From JACMQX01 sp044225675 (GTDB taxonomy: Bacteria > Pseudomonadota > Gammaproteobacteria > Burkholderiales > Burkholderiaceae_C), in contig JBGAIH010000011.1 in NCBI GenBank assembly GCA_044225675.1, positions 87,026 through 151,025 on the forward strand: DNA of 64,000 nucleotides. Direction: 5' to 3'. A model generated the notes under the pieces. It saw nothing but the letters and a program-made list of their open reading frames with translations, made no database searches and had not been told where the DNA came from. Position numbers and translations under genes: made by a program. Positions 58,108 through 64,000 of this stretch are shown piece by piece; position 1 is the stretch's first letter; each line of letters begins with the position of its first letter.

Positions 58108-59310
58108 ATGGAAGCACTAAAACAGGGCTCGGACGCCCTGTTCATTCTGTTGGGCGGCATCATGGTGCTCGCCATGCACGCGGGCTTCGCGTTCCTGGAG
58201 CTGGGCACCGTGCGCAAGAAGAACCAGGTCAACGCGCTGGTGAAGATCCTTGCAGACTTTTCCGTGTCGACGGTCGCTTACTTCCTCGTCGGCTACGCGG
58301 TGGCCTATGGCACGGGCTTCTTCGTGGGCGCGGAACAGCTCGCGGCGCGCAACGGCTATGAACTCGTGAAGTTCTTCTTCCTTCTGACCTTCGCTGCCGC
58401 CATCCCCGCCATCATTTCGGGCGGAATTGCCGAGCGGGCACGCTTCGGCCCGCAACTCATGGCAACGGCGGTCATCGTCGGCCTGATCTATCCCTTCTTC
58501 GAAGGCATCGTGTGGAACCAGGGATTCGGCGTGCAGGCCTGGATCAAGTCGGCCACGGGCGAGGAGTTCCACGACTTTGCCGGATCCATCGTCGTGCATG
58601 CGGTGGGCGGCTGGCTGGCCTTGCCCGCCGTGATCCTGCTGGGCGCACGCAGCAACCGTTACCGCAAGGACGGCGCCATCTCGGCCCATCCGCCGTCGAA
58701 CATCCCGTTTCTCGCGCTTGGCGCGTGGATTCTCACCGTCGGCTGGTTCGGCTTCAACGTCATGAGCGCGCAGACGATCGACAAGATTTCTGGTCTGGTG
58801 GCGGTGAACTCGCTCATGGCCATGGTGGGCGGCACGCTGGCGGCATTGGCTTTCGGTCGCAATGACCCCGGCTTCGTCCACAACGGTCCGCTGGCCGGGC
58901 TGGTGGCCGTGTGCGCGGGCTCCGACCTGATGCATCCCCTGGGCGCGCTCGCCGTGGGCGCCGTGGCCGGTGGCATCTTCGTGATGATGTTCACGCTCAC
59001 GCAGAACCGCTGGAAGATCGACGACGTGCTGGGTGTCTGGCCATTGCATGGCCTGTGCGGCGCCTGGGGCGGGCTGGCGGCGGGCATCTTTGGAAGCAAG
59101 GCATTGGGCGGCCTTGGCGGCGTGAGCTTCGGCGCCCAGCTGATCGGCACGCTCATGGGCGTGAGCTGGGCGCTGGTGACCGGATTCCTGGTCTATGGCC
59201 TGATCAGGAAAGTGGCCGGCCTTCGCCTCACGCCCGAAGAGGAGTATGACGGCGCCGACCTTTCAATCCACCGGATCGGCGCAACGCCCGATCGCGACGT
59301 CAACTGGTAA
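58108..59310 (+). CDS. amtB: ammonium transporter
   Basis: Trimeric membrane channel of 400 residues with eleven helices and no signal peptide. Pore residues are visible: Asp and first His of the twin-His pair in FHDFAGSIVVHAVGGW, the periplasmic site Trp in FEGIVWNQGF, and the second His in WPLHGLCGAWGGLA. The C-terminal regulatory tail (LTPEEEYDGADLSIHRIG) is the part normally contacted by GlnK; however no glnK lies directly upstream as it often does. Its stop overlaps the convergent doxX gene by 11 bp. Confidence 0.95.
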   Translation: MEALKQGSDALFILLGGIMVLAMHAGFAFLELGTVRKKNQVNALVKILADFSVSTVAYFLVGYAVAYGTGFFVGAEQLAARNGYELVKFFFLLTFAAAIPAIISGGIAERARFGPQLMATAVIVGLIYPFFEGIVWNQGFGVQAWIKSATGEEFHDFAGSIVVHAVGGWLALPAVILLGARSNRYRKDGAISAHPPSNIPFLALGAWILTVGWFGFNVMSAQTIDKISGLVAVNSLMAMVGGTLAALAFGRNDPGFVHNGPLAGLVAVCAGSDLMHPLGALAVGAVAGGIFVMMFTLTQNRWKIDDVLGVWPLHGLCGAWGGLAAGIFGSKALGGLGGVSFGAQLIGTLMGVSWALVTGFLVYGLIRKVAGLRLTPEEEYDGADLSIHRIGATPDRDVNW

Positions 59311-59785
59311 GCACGCCTTCTGCGGGCGAAGCAAGTCGCGGCCAGACCCAGCGCTCGACAGACCACTTGCCCGGCCCGTAGATGGCCAGTGCGGCCAGCA
59401 GGCTGCCCCAGAACACATGCTGCTGCAGCGCTGCCGGGGCGATTTCGCTGAGCGACACCACCGCGACGGCATTGACCACGAAGAGGCCCAGGGCGGCAAA
59501 TCGCCCGCCCAGCCCCAGCGCGAGCAGCACCGGCAGCGCCAGCTCGCCGGCAGTGCCCATGACAGCCGCCAGCGCGGGCGGCAGCAGGGGAACCTTGTAC
59601 TCGTCGGTAAAAAGCGCCAGCGTGATGTCCCAGTCGCGCAGCTTGGTGAGGCCCGAGAGGAAGAAGACCTGCGCAAGGTAGACGCGCGCCGCCAGCGCGG
59701 CGAGGGGTTGCAGGCTGTCGAGGCCGCGGCTGAAACGGGCCCAGGTGCGCGCCCCGCGCGCGATCAGGCCGGAAGGGTTTGTCAT
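59300..59785 (-). CDS. DoxX-family membrane protein of the bufferin cluster
   Basis: Protein of 161 residues with four hydrophobic helices; the DoxX features are RVYLAQVFFLSGLTKLRDWD and LPVLLALGLGGRFAALGLFVVNAV. DoxX genes are common in clusters of DUF692, DUF2063 and DUF2282 proteins that make bufferins. A role in export or redox coupling is possible but unproven. The start is 10 bp after the DUF2063 gene. Confidence 0.87.
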   Translation of the reverse strand: MTNPSGLIARGARTWARFSRGLDSLQPLAALAARVYLAQVFFLSGLTKLRDWDITLALFTDEYKVPLLPPALAAVMGTAGELALPVLLALGLGGRFAALGLFVVNAVAVVSLSEIAPAALQQHVFWGSLLAALAIYGPGKWSVERWVWPRLASPAEGVLTS

Positions 59786-59795
59786 GGTTTTTCCT

Positions 59796-60584
59796 TCAGA
59801 TAGAAAGGGTTCTGGCACCGACCACGAGGCCGGTCTGCACGGCGGGTGCAAGCCAGGCCTGGAAGTCGAATTCGGCGTCGGCGCTGATCGCGGCGTCCAG
59901 TCCGCACGCGAGTGACTGACCGGCACGCAGCGCCTGCACCAGGGCCGCCTCGCCAGGCGCAGCCTCCCGCACACGCGGACGGTAGGACTCGCGCCAGACC
60001 AGTGCCGTCTCGGCGCGGCCCTCGAGCATCCACTGACTCACCTGCCCGAGGGAGGGCTCGCCAGCGAGATGGGCATTCACGAGGCTTGCCACCGGCCACG
60101 GGCTGGCAACCAGATCGACGCCGGCGCCGGTGACGAGAAGCAGCTGCGAAGGATCCAGCTCGACCAGCAGGCGGAACGAGGCGGGATCGGCCCTCACATC
60201 GGCCGCCGTTGCCGCAACATGCAAAGCCCATTCGACACGCGCGACGTCGGCAAGAAACGGCTCCTCCTGCAACTGGGGCGCATCGGCGATGAAGCGGGGC
60301 AGGTCCTCGCCCCATTGCGCGATGTCGCCGCGCACCGGCGGCCGGGTCTGCCAGTACGCACGCGCCAGGGCGGCGAGGTTGTCCTCGCCCAGCATCTGGG
60401 TCAGCACAGGAAAAGCCGCCGACAGGGCGCGCGCGGCCAGCGCCTGTCCGTTGCTGCGATAGGCCTGCAGCCCGCGGATGCGCAGCCCGTCGGGTTGCGT
60501 GGCCTGGCCCGCGAGCGCTGAAGGGTCCCAGCGCCCGAACAGGGCGGTCAGCAGGGCCTGCTGCTGCATGGCGAGCGGGTTCAT
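59796..60584 (-). CDS. bufC: DUF2063 protein (BufC-like partner of the DUF692 enzyme)
   Basis: Protein of 262 residues. The N-terminal DUF2063 domain (about 1-95) has LRIRGLQAYRSNGQALAARA and FPVLTQMLGEDNLAALARAY; the C-terminal half resembles the HvfC/MbnC group that presents the precursor peptide to the DUF692 enzyme. ARVEWALHVAATAAD is characteristic. Its ATG overlaps the bufB stop (4 bp), so the two proteins are probably made in equal amounts and act as a complex. Confidence 0.88.
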   Translation of the reverse strand: MNPLAMQQQALLTALFGRWDPSALAGQATQPDGLRIRGLQAYRSNGQALAARALSAAFPVLTQMLGEDNLAALARAYWQTRPPVRGDIAQWGEDLPRFIADAPQLQEEPFLADVARVEWALHVAATAADVRADPASFRLLVELDPSQLLLVTGAGVDLVASPWPVASLVNAHLAGEPSLGQVSQWMLEGRAETALVWRESYRPRVREAAPGEAALVQALRAGQSLACGLDAAISADAEFDFQAWLAPAVQTGLVVGARTLSI

Positions 60585-61597
60585 GCCGCCGCCTCCTGCC
60601 CGAGGCAAGACATCGGCCGACCCTGGGGCTCCTGGGCGAAGCCCCGGGCGCGCGCCGATTCTTCCAGCAGAACGGACAGCGCCGGGATGCCGGTGTCCCA
60701 TTCAATCAGTGTCGGGACCCGGCCGAAGCGGCCGAGCGCGTGTCGGTAGACGATCCAGACATCGTCGGCGACCCGGCTTCCGTGGTCGTCGATGACGATG
60801 TCGTCCATCACGCAGTGGCCCGCCAGGTGGATCTCACCGGGCGCGTCGACCGGGAGACGGTCGAGCCAGCGCAGGCATGCGTGGACGGCATCGGAGTGAG
60901 CTGTGTCGGGTCGGACTCCGGACGGTTGAATGGCTGCGGGGCCGGCGGATGCCACGCCCGCAGCGATTCTGCGGTTCAAGGCATTCACATAAAGATTGTT
61001 CACATCCAGCAGCAGGCGGCAGCCCGTCCGCTGCACCAGGGCAGACAGGAAATCCACCTCGTCCATGTCACTGGAGGACCAATCCAGGTAGGCCGACAGG
61101 TTCTCCACGAGGATCGGCCTGCGCAGGCGCTCCTGCACCTGCTGCACATTGGCGCAGAGGGTGGTCAGTGCCGCCTCGTTGAACGGCAGGGGCAGCAGGT
61201 CGGCCGCATGCACGGCATCGCCCCCTGGCACCAAGGGGCCACGAGCGAAGCAGGCGTGGTCCGAGACGAGCGCCGGCTCGATGCGGTCGACGAGCGCCGC
61301 CAGCCGATCGAGATGCCAGGCGTCGATTCCGGCGGCCGAGCCCAGCCCCAGCCCCACGCCGTGCAGGCTCACGGGCCAGCGCTCACGCGCCTGGCTCAGG
61401 GTGGCGAGCGCAGCGCCGCCCGCACCAAAGAAGTTTTCGGAATGGACTTCCAGGAAGTCCGGCAGCCTGGCGCCCGCATCGTGCGAATGGCCGGACGACC
61501 CCAGCAATTCGCGGTAATGGGGATGGCGCCATCCAATGCCGACACCGGAGAGCGGCGCCATGGAACGGGATGCCGGAACGGAGTGCGCGTCGGTCAT
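60581..61597 (-). CDS. bufB: DUF692 multinuclear iron enzyme (BufB-like)
   Basis: TIM-barrel oxidase-like protein of 338 residues. Metal-site candidates are in DFLEVHSENFFG, PVSLHGVGLGLGSAAG, VSDHACFARG, ILVENLSAYLDWSSSD, LLLDVNNLYVNALNR, EIHLAGHCV and PTLIEWDTGIPAL. Family members (MbnB, HvfB and bufferin enzymes) modify Cys residues of a small precursor to oxazolone/thioamide or thiooxazole groups that bind copper. The ATG at 61595-61597 is 71 bp after the precursor gene. The following bufC gene overlaps by 4 bp. Confidence 0.9.
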   Translation of the reverse strand: MTDAHSVPASRSMAPLSGVGIGWRHPHYRELLGSSGHSHDAGARLPDFLEVHSENFFGAGGAALATLSQARERWPVSLHGVGLGLGSAAGIDAWHLDRLAALVDRIEPALVSDHACFARGPLVPGGDAVHAADLLPLPFNEAALTTLCANVQQVQERLRRPILVENLSAYLDWSSSDMDEVDFLSALVQRTGCRLLLDVNNLYVNALNRRIAAGVASAGPAAIQPSGVRPDTAHSDAVHACLRWLDRLPVDAPGEIHLAGHCVMDDIVIDDHGSRVADDVWIVYRHALGRFGRVPTLIEWDTGIPALSVLLEESARARGFAQEPQGRPMSCLGQEAAA

Positions 61598-61668
61598 GGG
61601 TGGCAGTCCGGGTCACGCGGGCGGCCGCCGTTGCCGTGGCAGCCCGCATGAAACCGATACACGGATGA

Positions 61669-61944
61669 TCAGCTCTTCTTGGCCTTCATCTTGGCCTGGT
61701 CGGCGGTCATGCCCTTCATGCTGGCGCAGGTGCCCTTGGCCACGTACTTCCACTCACCGGCGTCATCGCTGACCTTCGACTGGCCTGCGCACGAGTGGCT
61801 GCCGGACAGATTGGCGCAATCATTCTGGCCTGCCTTGGCGATGCCGTAGCACTTTTCCTTCTCCTGCGCGACGGCGGGCGTGGCGACGAAGACGGAAGAC
61901 AGCAGGGACACCGCAGCGGCGGCGACGAGAGCACGTTGGTTCAT
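61669..61944 (-). CDS. bufA: bufferin-type precursor peptide (DUF2282)
   Basis: Small secreted protein of 91 residues: signal peptide (about 1-26, cleavage near AVAQ), then a core with four cysteines in EKCYG, NDCAN, HSCAG and GTCAS, the classical DUF2282 pattern, and a Lys-rich end AKMKAKKS. Such precursors are Cys-modified by the DUF692 enzyme before export and bind copper. AAGGAG lies 8 bases before the ATG. It is the first gene of the cluster; a GTGTAAGAA motif lies about 106 bp upstream. Confidence 0.9.
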   Translation of the reverse strand: MNQRALVAAAAVSLLSSVFVATPAVAQEKEKCYGIAKAGQNDCANLSGSHSCAGQSKVSDDAGEWKYVAKGTCASMKGMTADQAKMKAKKS

Positions 61945-62049
61945 TGGAAAACTCCTTGAAAGGTAAAAGGTTGCAGTTCAACCAGGGTCGGGGCGCCAAC
62001 CGGGTCGGCATTCCTTGCTGGTTGGGGGTTGGTCACGGGAAGTCTGGTT

Positions 62050-62058
62050 TTCTTACAC
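62050..62058 (-). promoter_or_regulatory. GTGTAAGAA element upstream of bufA
   Basis: Read leftward, GTGTAAGAA lies about 106 bp before bufA and is followed 12 bases later by CGTGAC. The same nonamer precedes the redoxin gene in the same orientation. It is a candidate -35 for the ECF sigma factor encoded at 62654-63220. This is inferred from recurrence only. Confidence 0.45.
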
Positions 62059-62095
62059 ACGCAGCAAAACTTTATGCCTCTTTTGTCTGCGGCCG

Positions 62096-62602
62096 TCAAA
62101 GCAGGTCGGCAATCTTGTCCCACGCCTCCGCCGGAATGCGACCGCTGTAACGATCCACGATGCGTCCGGTCTTGTCGATGAGAAAGCTGGCAGGCAGTTG
62201 TGCAGGCTTGCCGAAGCCGTCTCGATACCCCGGCTCACCGGCCCACAACTGCACGAATCGCTGCCGGACGGGGACCATGCGGCCAATGATGCGTTCGTAG
62301 TCGCTCAGGTCCTGCAGGCGGCGGTCGACGCTCACGAGGACCAGCTCGAACGGCTTGCCGGCCCAGCCTTCGTAGTTCTGGCGCAACTCGGGCATCTTGT
62401 CGCGGCAGACGGCGCAGCCGGTCGACCAGAACATCACGAGCACGACCTTGCCCTTGAGGCCGGCGAGTGTGAAGGGCTGCCCGTCCAGCGTGCGCCCCTC
62501 CAGCGCCGGCGCCGCAGGCCGTGACTCCTGGGCCACGGCCGCTGGCGGCAGGAAAAGGCAGGCGACGACGGCGGGCAACAGGAGCAGGTTTCGGACGTTC
62601 AT
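62096..62602 (-). CDS. TlpA-like thiol-disulfide redoxin
   Basis: Periplasmic thioredoxin-fold protein of 168 residues with a signal peptide (about 1-25, ending near AAVAQ). The redox site is WSTGCAVCRDKMPELR, and the cis-proline lies in LPASFLIDKTGRIVD. It lies between the bufferin precursor and the sigma factor gene and may reduce Cys residues or copper in the periplasm. The GTGTAAGAA element starts 29 bases before its ATG, so its mRNA may be leaderless. The gene ends 151 bp before bufA and may be transcribed into it. Confidence 0.88.
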   Translation of the reverse strand: MNVRNLLLLPAVVACLFLPPAAVAQESRPAAPALEGRTLDGQPFTLAGLKGKVVLVMFWSTGCAVCRDKMPELRQNYEGWAGKPFELVLVSVDRRLQDLSDYERIIGRMVPVRQRFVQLWAGEPGYRDGFGKPAQLPASFLIDKTGRIVDRYSGRIPAEAWDKIADLL

Positions 62603-62630
62603 GCCGTGAATGTCGTGTGCGATGATCCAC

Positions 62631-62639
62631 TTCTTACAC
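62631..62639 (-). promoter_or_regulatory. GTGTAAGAA element upstream of the redoxin gene
   Basis: Second copy of the nonamer, in the 51-bp divergent region between the redoxin and sigma factor genes. As a -35 it would start transcription at or near the redoxin ATG. See the copy at 62050-62058. Confidence 0.45.
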
Positions 62640-62653
62640 CCTTCGTACGCATC

Positions 62654-63220
62654 ATGACTCTGGAAAACCAGCTCGCGGAGCACCGGCCGTATCTGTTGCG
62701 CTTTGCCCGGCTGCAGCTGCGCAATGAAGCCTGGGCTGAAGATGCCGTCGCGGAGACGCTGCTGGCCGCCCTGTCCAAGCCGCAGTCTTTCGGCAACCGG
62801 TCCCAGCTGAAAACCTGGCTGGTGGGCATCCTCAAGCACAAGGTGGTCGACATCCTGCGCCAGCGCCAGCGGGAGGTCAGCCTCGACGAAGGCGCCATGG
62901 ACGACGGCTCGGCGAACCTGGATGAGCTGATGTTCAAGGCGGACGGGCACTTCGCCAGCGCGCCCGCCGACTGGGGCAATCCCGAGCAGGACCTCAGTTC
63001 GCGGCAGTTTTTCGAGGTCCTGGAAGCCTGCGCGAGCAAGCTGCCTGCAGCCATGGGCCGGGTTTTCCTGATGCGCGAATGGCTCGAGCTGTCCAGCGAG
63101 GAGATCTGTAAGGAACTCGGTCTGTCAGCGACGAACCTGTACGTCCAGCTGCACCGTGCCCGGTTGCGGCTGCGCGAATGCCTGGAGTTGAACTGGTTCG
63201 GCCGGACGGCCGGGCCGTGA
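62654..63220 (+). CDS. ECF RNA polymerase sigma factor (TIGR02943-type)
   Basis: Sigma factor of 188 residues. Region 2 contains LLRFARLQLRNEAWAEDAV (core binding) and LKTWLVGILKHKVVDIL (-10 recognition); region 4 contains GRVFLMREWLELSSEEICKE and LGLSATNLYVQLHRARLRLR (-35 recognition). A long linker (about 85-120) separates them. The ATG at 62654 is the best start; a GTG at 62606 would add 16 residues and has no ribosome-binding site. It is followed by a small zinc-binding protein that may be its anti-sigma factor. Location suggests control of the adjacent bufferin/redoxin genes. Confidence 0.9.
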   Translation: MTLENQLAEHRPYLLRFARLQLRNEAWAEDAVAETLLAALSKPQSFGNRSQLKTWLVGILKHKVVDILRQRQREVSLDEGAMDDGSANLDELMFKADGHFASAPADWGNPEQDLSSRQFFEVLEACASKLPAAMGRVFLMREWLELSSEEICKELGLSATNLYVQLHRARLRLRECLELNWFGRTAGP

Positions 63221-63233
63221 CGGGAGTCTTGTC

Positions 63234-63422
63234 ATGTTGCGCCTGAGCTGCAAACAGTCCGCCAGATTGCTGGTCGAGCGGGAAGACCGCCCTCTGGGAT
63301 GGCTGGAGGGCCTGGGCTTGCGCCTGCATCTCATGGCCTGCGAGGCCTGCCCCCGGTTTGAGCGGCAGGTTCTAACCATGAGAAACGCGATGCGGCAATG
63401 GCGCAACTACTCGGATGAATGA
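63234..63422 (+). CDS. small zinc-binding anti-sigma factor candidate
   Basis: Protein of 62 residues with the ZAS-type zinc motif HLMACEACPRF (His-x3-Cys-x2-Cys) and an upstream Cys6 as possible fourth ligand. It has no membrane helix, so it would be a soluble anti-sigma factor, as in ChrR-like or RsrA-like systems. The gene starts 13 bp after the sigma factor stop. Signal input, perhaps copper or thiol stress, is inferred only. Confidence 0.8.
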   Translation: MLRLSCKQSARLLVEREDRPLGWLEGLGLRLHLMACEACPRFERQVLTMRNAMRQWRNYSDE

Positions 63423-63424
63423 GA

Positions 63425-63480
63425 CTGGCAAAAACGAAAAATTCACGCATAATGAATGGGCGCCGGCCCAAGGGTCGGCG
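63425..63480 (+). promoter_or_regulatory. promoter and 5' hairpin of the RRM-protein gene
   Basis: CTGGCA (63425-63430) and CATAAT (63448-63453) are 17 bp apart. The predicted transcript starts near 63460, and its first bases form a stable stem CGCCGGCC / GGTCGGCG (63461-63480, one G-U pair). The leader is about 100 bases long before the ATG, with AGGAG (63550-63554) just upstream of the start. Confidence 0.6.
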
Positions 63481-63561
63481 TTGTCATATGGTGATTGGTC
63501 AATTTCGTGTCTTTGAAGTCCGACTCCCATCACTTTTCGAGACCTTTTCAGGAGTCCCTTC

Positions 63562-63924
63562 ATGGGCAACAAACTTTACGTGGGCAACCTGCCCTATTCG
63601 TTCAACGACAACGACATGCAGCAGACCTTCAGCCAGTTCGGCTCGGTCTCCAGCGCCAAGGTCATGATGGAGCGCGAAACCGGCCGCTCCAAGGGCTTCG
63701 GCTTTGTCGAAATGGGCAGTGAGGCCGAAGCTCAGGCCGCGATCAGCGGCATGAACGGCCAATCCGTCGGCGGACGCAATCTCGTCGTCAACGAGGCCCG
63801 CCCGATGGAACCCCGCCCCCCCCGCAGCGGTGGCTTCGGCGGTGGTGGTGGTGGTGGCGGCTATGGCGGCGGCGGCGGTGGTGGTGGCCGCGGCGGCTAC
63901 GGCGGTGGCCGCAACAGCTACTGA
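63562..63924 (+). CDS. glycine-rich RNA-binding protein (RRM domain)
   Basis: RNA-binding protein of 120 residues. One RRM domain (about 3-80) has RNP2 LYVGNLPY and RNP1 KGFGFVEM. The C-terminus (about 90-120) is a Gly-rich tract with interspersed Tyr and Arg (YGGGGG, RGGYGGG) ending RNSY, as in cyanobacterial and proteobacterial Rbp proteins and plant GRPs. Such proteins are often induced by cold. The protein is complete; the sequence after its stop contains no further gene before the window ends. Confidence 0.93.
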   Translation: MGNKLYVGNLPYSFNDNDMQQTFSQFGSVSSAKVMMERETGRSKGFGFVEMGSEAEAQAAISGMNGQSVGGRNLVVNEARPMEPRPPRSGGFGGGGGGGGYGGGGGGGGRGGYGGGRNSY

Positions 63925-64000
63925 GAGGACTTGGCCGCATTCAGGCTCCGGGCGATCCAGCCCGCCGAGCCTTGCATTTTCTCCTCCAAAAGAGGCCTTC

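Noticed and set aside
63835..63910. GGT/GGC-rich tract as a possible microsatellite or CRISPR-like repeat
   Set aside because: It encodes the Gly-rich tail of the RRM protein; units vary and no spacers are present.
1..64000. tRNA, rRNA, CRISPR, integrase, transposase or phage genes
   Set aside because: None were recognised on either strand; the locus looks like core and accessory chromosome without mobile elements.

Overview
The window is GC-rich (high G/C at third codon positions), densely packed bacterial chromosome. Gene content and order (lptD-surA-rsmA, metX-metW behind a SAM-II riboswitch, TIGR02943-type ECF sigma factor, 2-aminoethylphosphonate transporter family, ProQ/FinO protein) point to a betaproteobacterium, order Burkholderiales, most likely a Comamonadaceae member; the genus cannot be fixed from sequence reading alone. 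I see no rRNA, tRNA, CRISPR array, prophage or insertion sequence.

Layout. 1-12.5 kb is a phosphonate utilisation locus. A leftward unit (phnS-phnT-permease-phnW) imports 2-aminoethylphosphonate (AEP) and transaminates it. A rightward unit (GntR regulator, phnA, phnY, a PhnZ-like HD oxygenase, a DMT exporter and a dimethylglycine-dehydrogenase-like flavoprotein) oxidises phosphonoacetaldehyde and breaks C-P bonds. The two units share one divergent promoter/operator. 12.5-23 kb is mixed: a GlyGly-CTERM subtilase, a ProQ-like protein, SlyD, a pirin, a membrane adenylate cyclase, tkt-gapA, and a HipBA-type toxin-antitoxin pair with a clear operator.

23.5-32.1 kb holds two converging units that look functionally linked: speD-murU-pepP rightward, and SPFH/SHOCT protein - DUF4178 - DUF350 - membrane aminopropyltransferase - Tat-exported flavin amine oxidase leftward. 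I regard this as the best candidate for an undescribed polyamine-linked envelope system. 32.3-39 kb carries rubrerythrin and rubredoxin, a receiver-cyclase-kinase fusion, malic enzyme, and a secreted barnase with barstar. 39-50 kb carries the envelope genes rsmA-surA-lptD, divergent amgK-rsmE-MFS, a lipase-like hydrolase, an M20 peptidase and a DUF72 protein. 50-54 kb is a tetronate-type acid-sugar catabolic set (otnK-otnC-aldo/keto reductase-otnI).

55-59 kb has metX-metW and a Gdt1-type cation exporter, each behind a riboswitch that I identified by eye (SAM-II and yybP-ykoY), then an ammonium transporter with a sigma-54 promoter and a strong leader hairpin. 59.3-63.4 kb is a bufferin-type RiPP cluster (bufA, bufB, bufC, doxX) beside a TlpA-like redoxin, an ECF sigma factor and a small zinc-binding anti-sigma candidate; a shared motif GTGTAAGAA precedes bufA and the redoxin gene. 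The window ends with a glycine-rich RRM protein. No gene in the window appears frameshifted; only phnW is cut, by the left edge.
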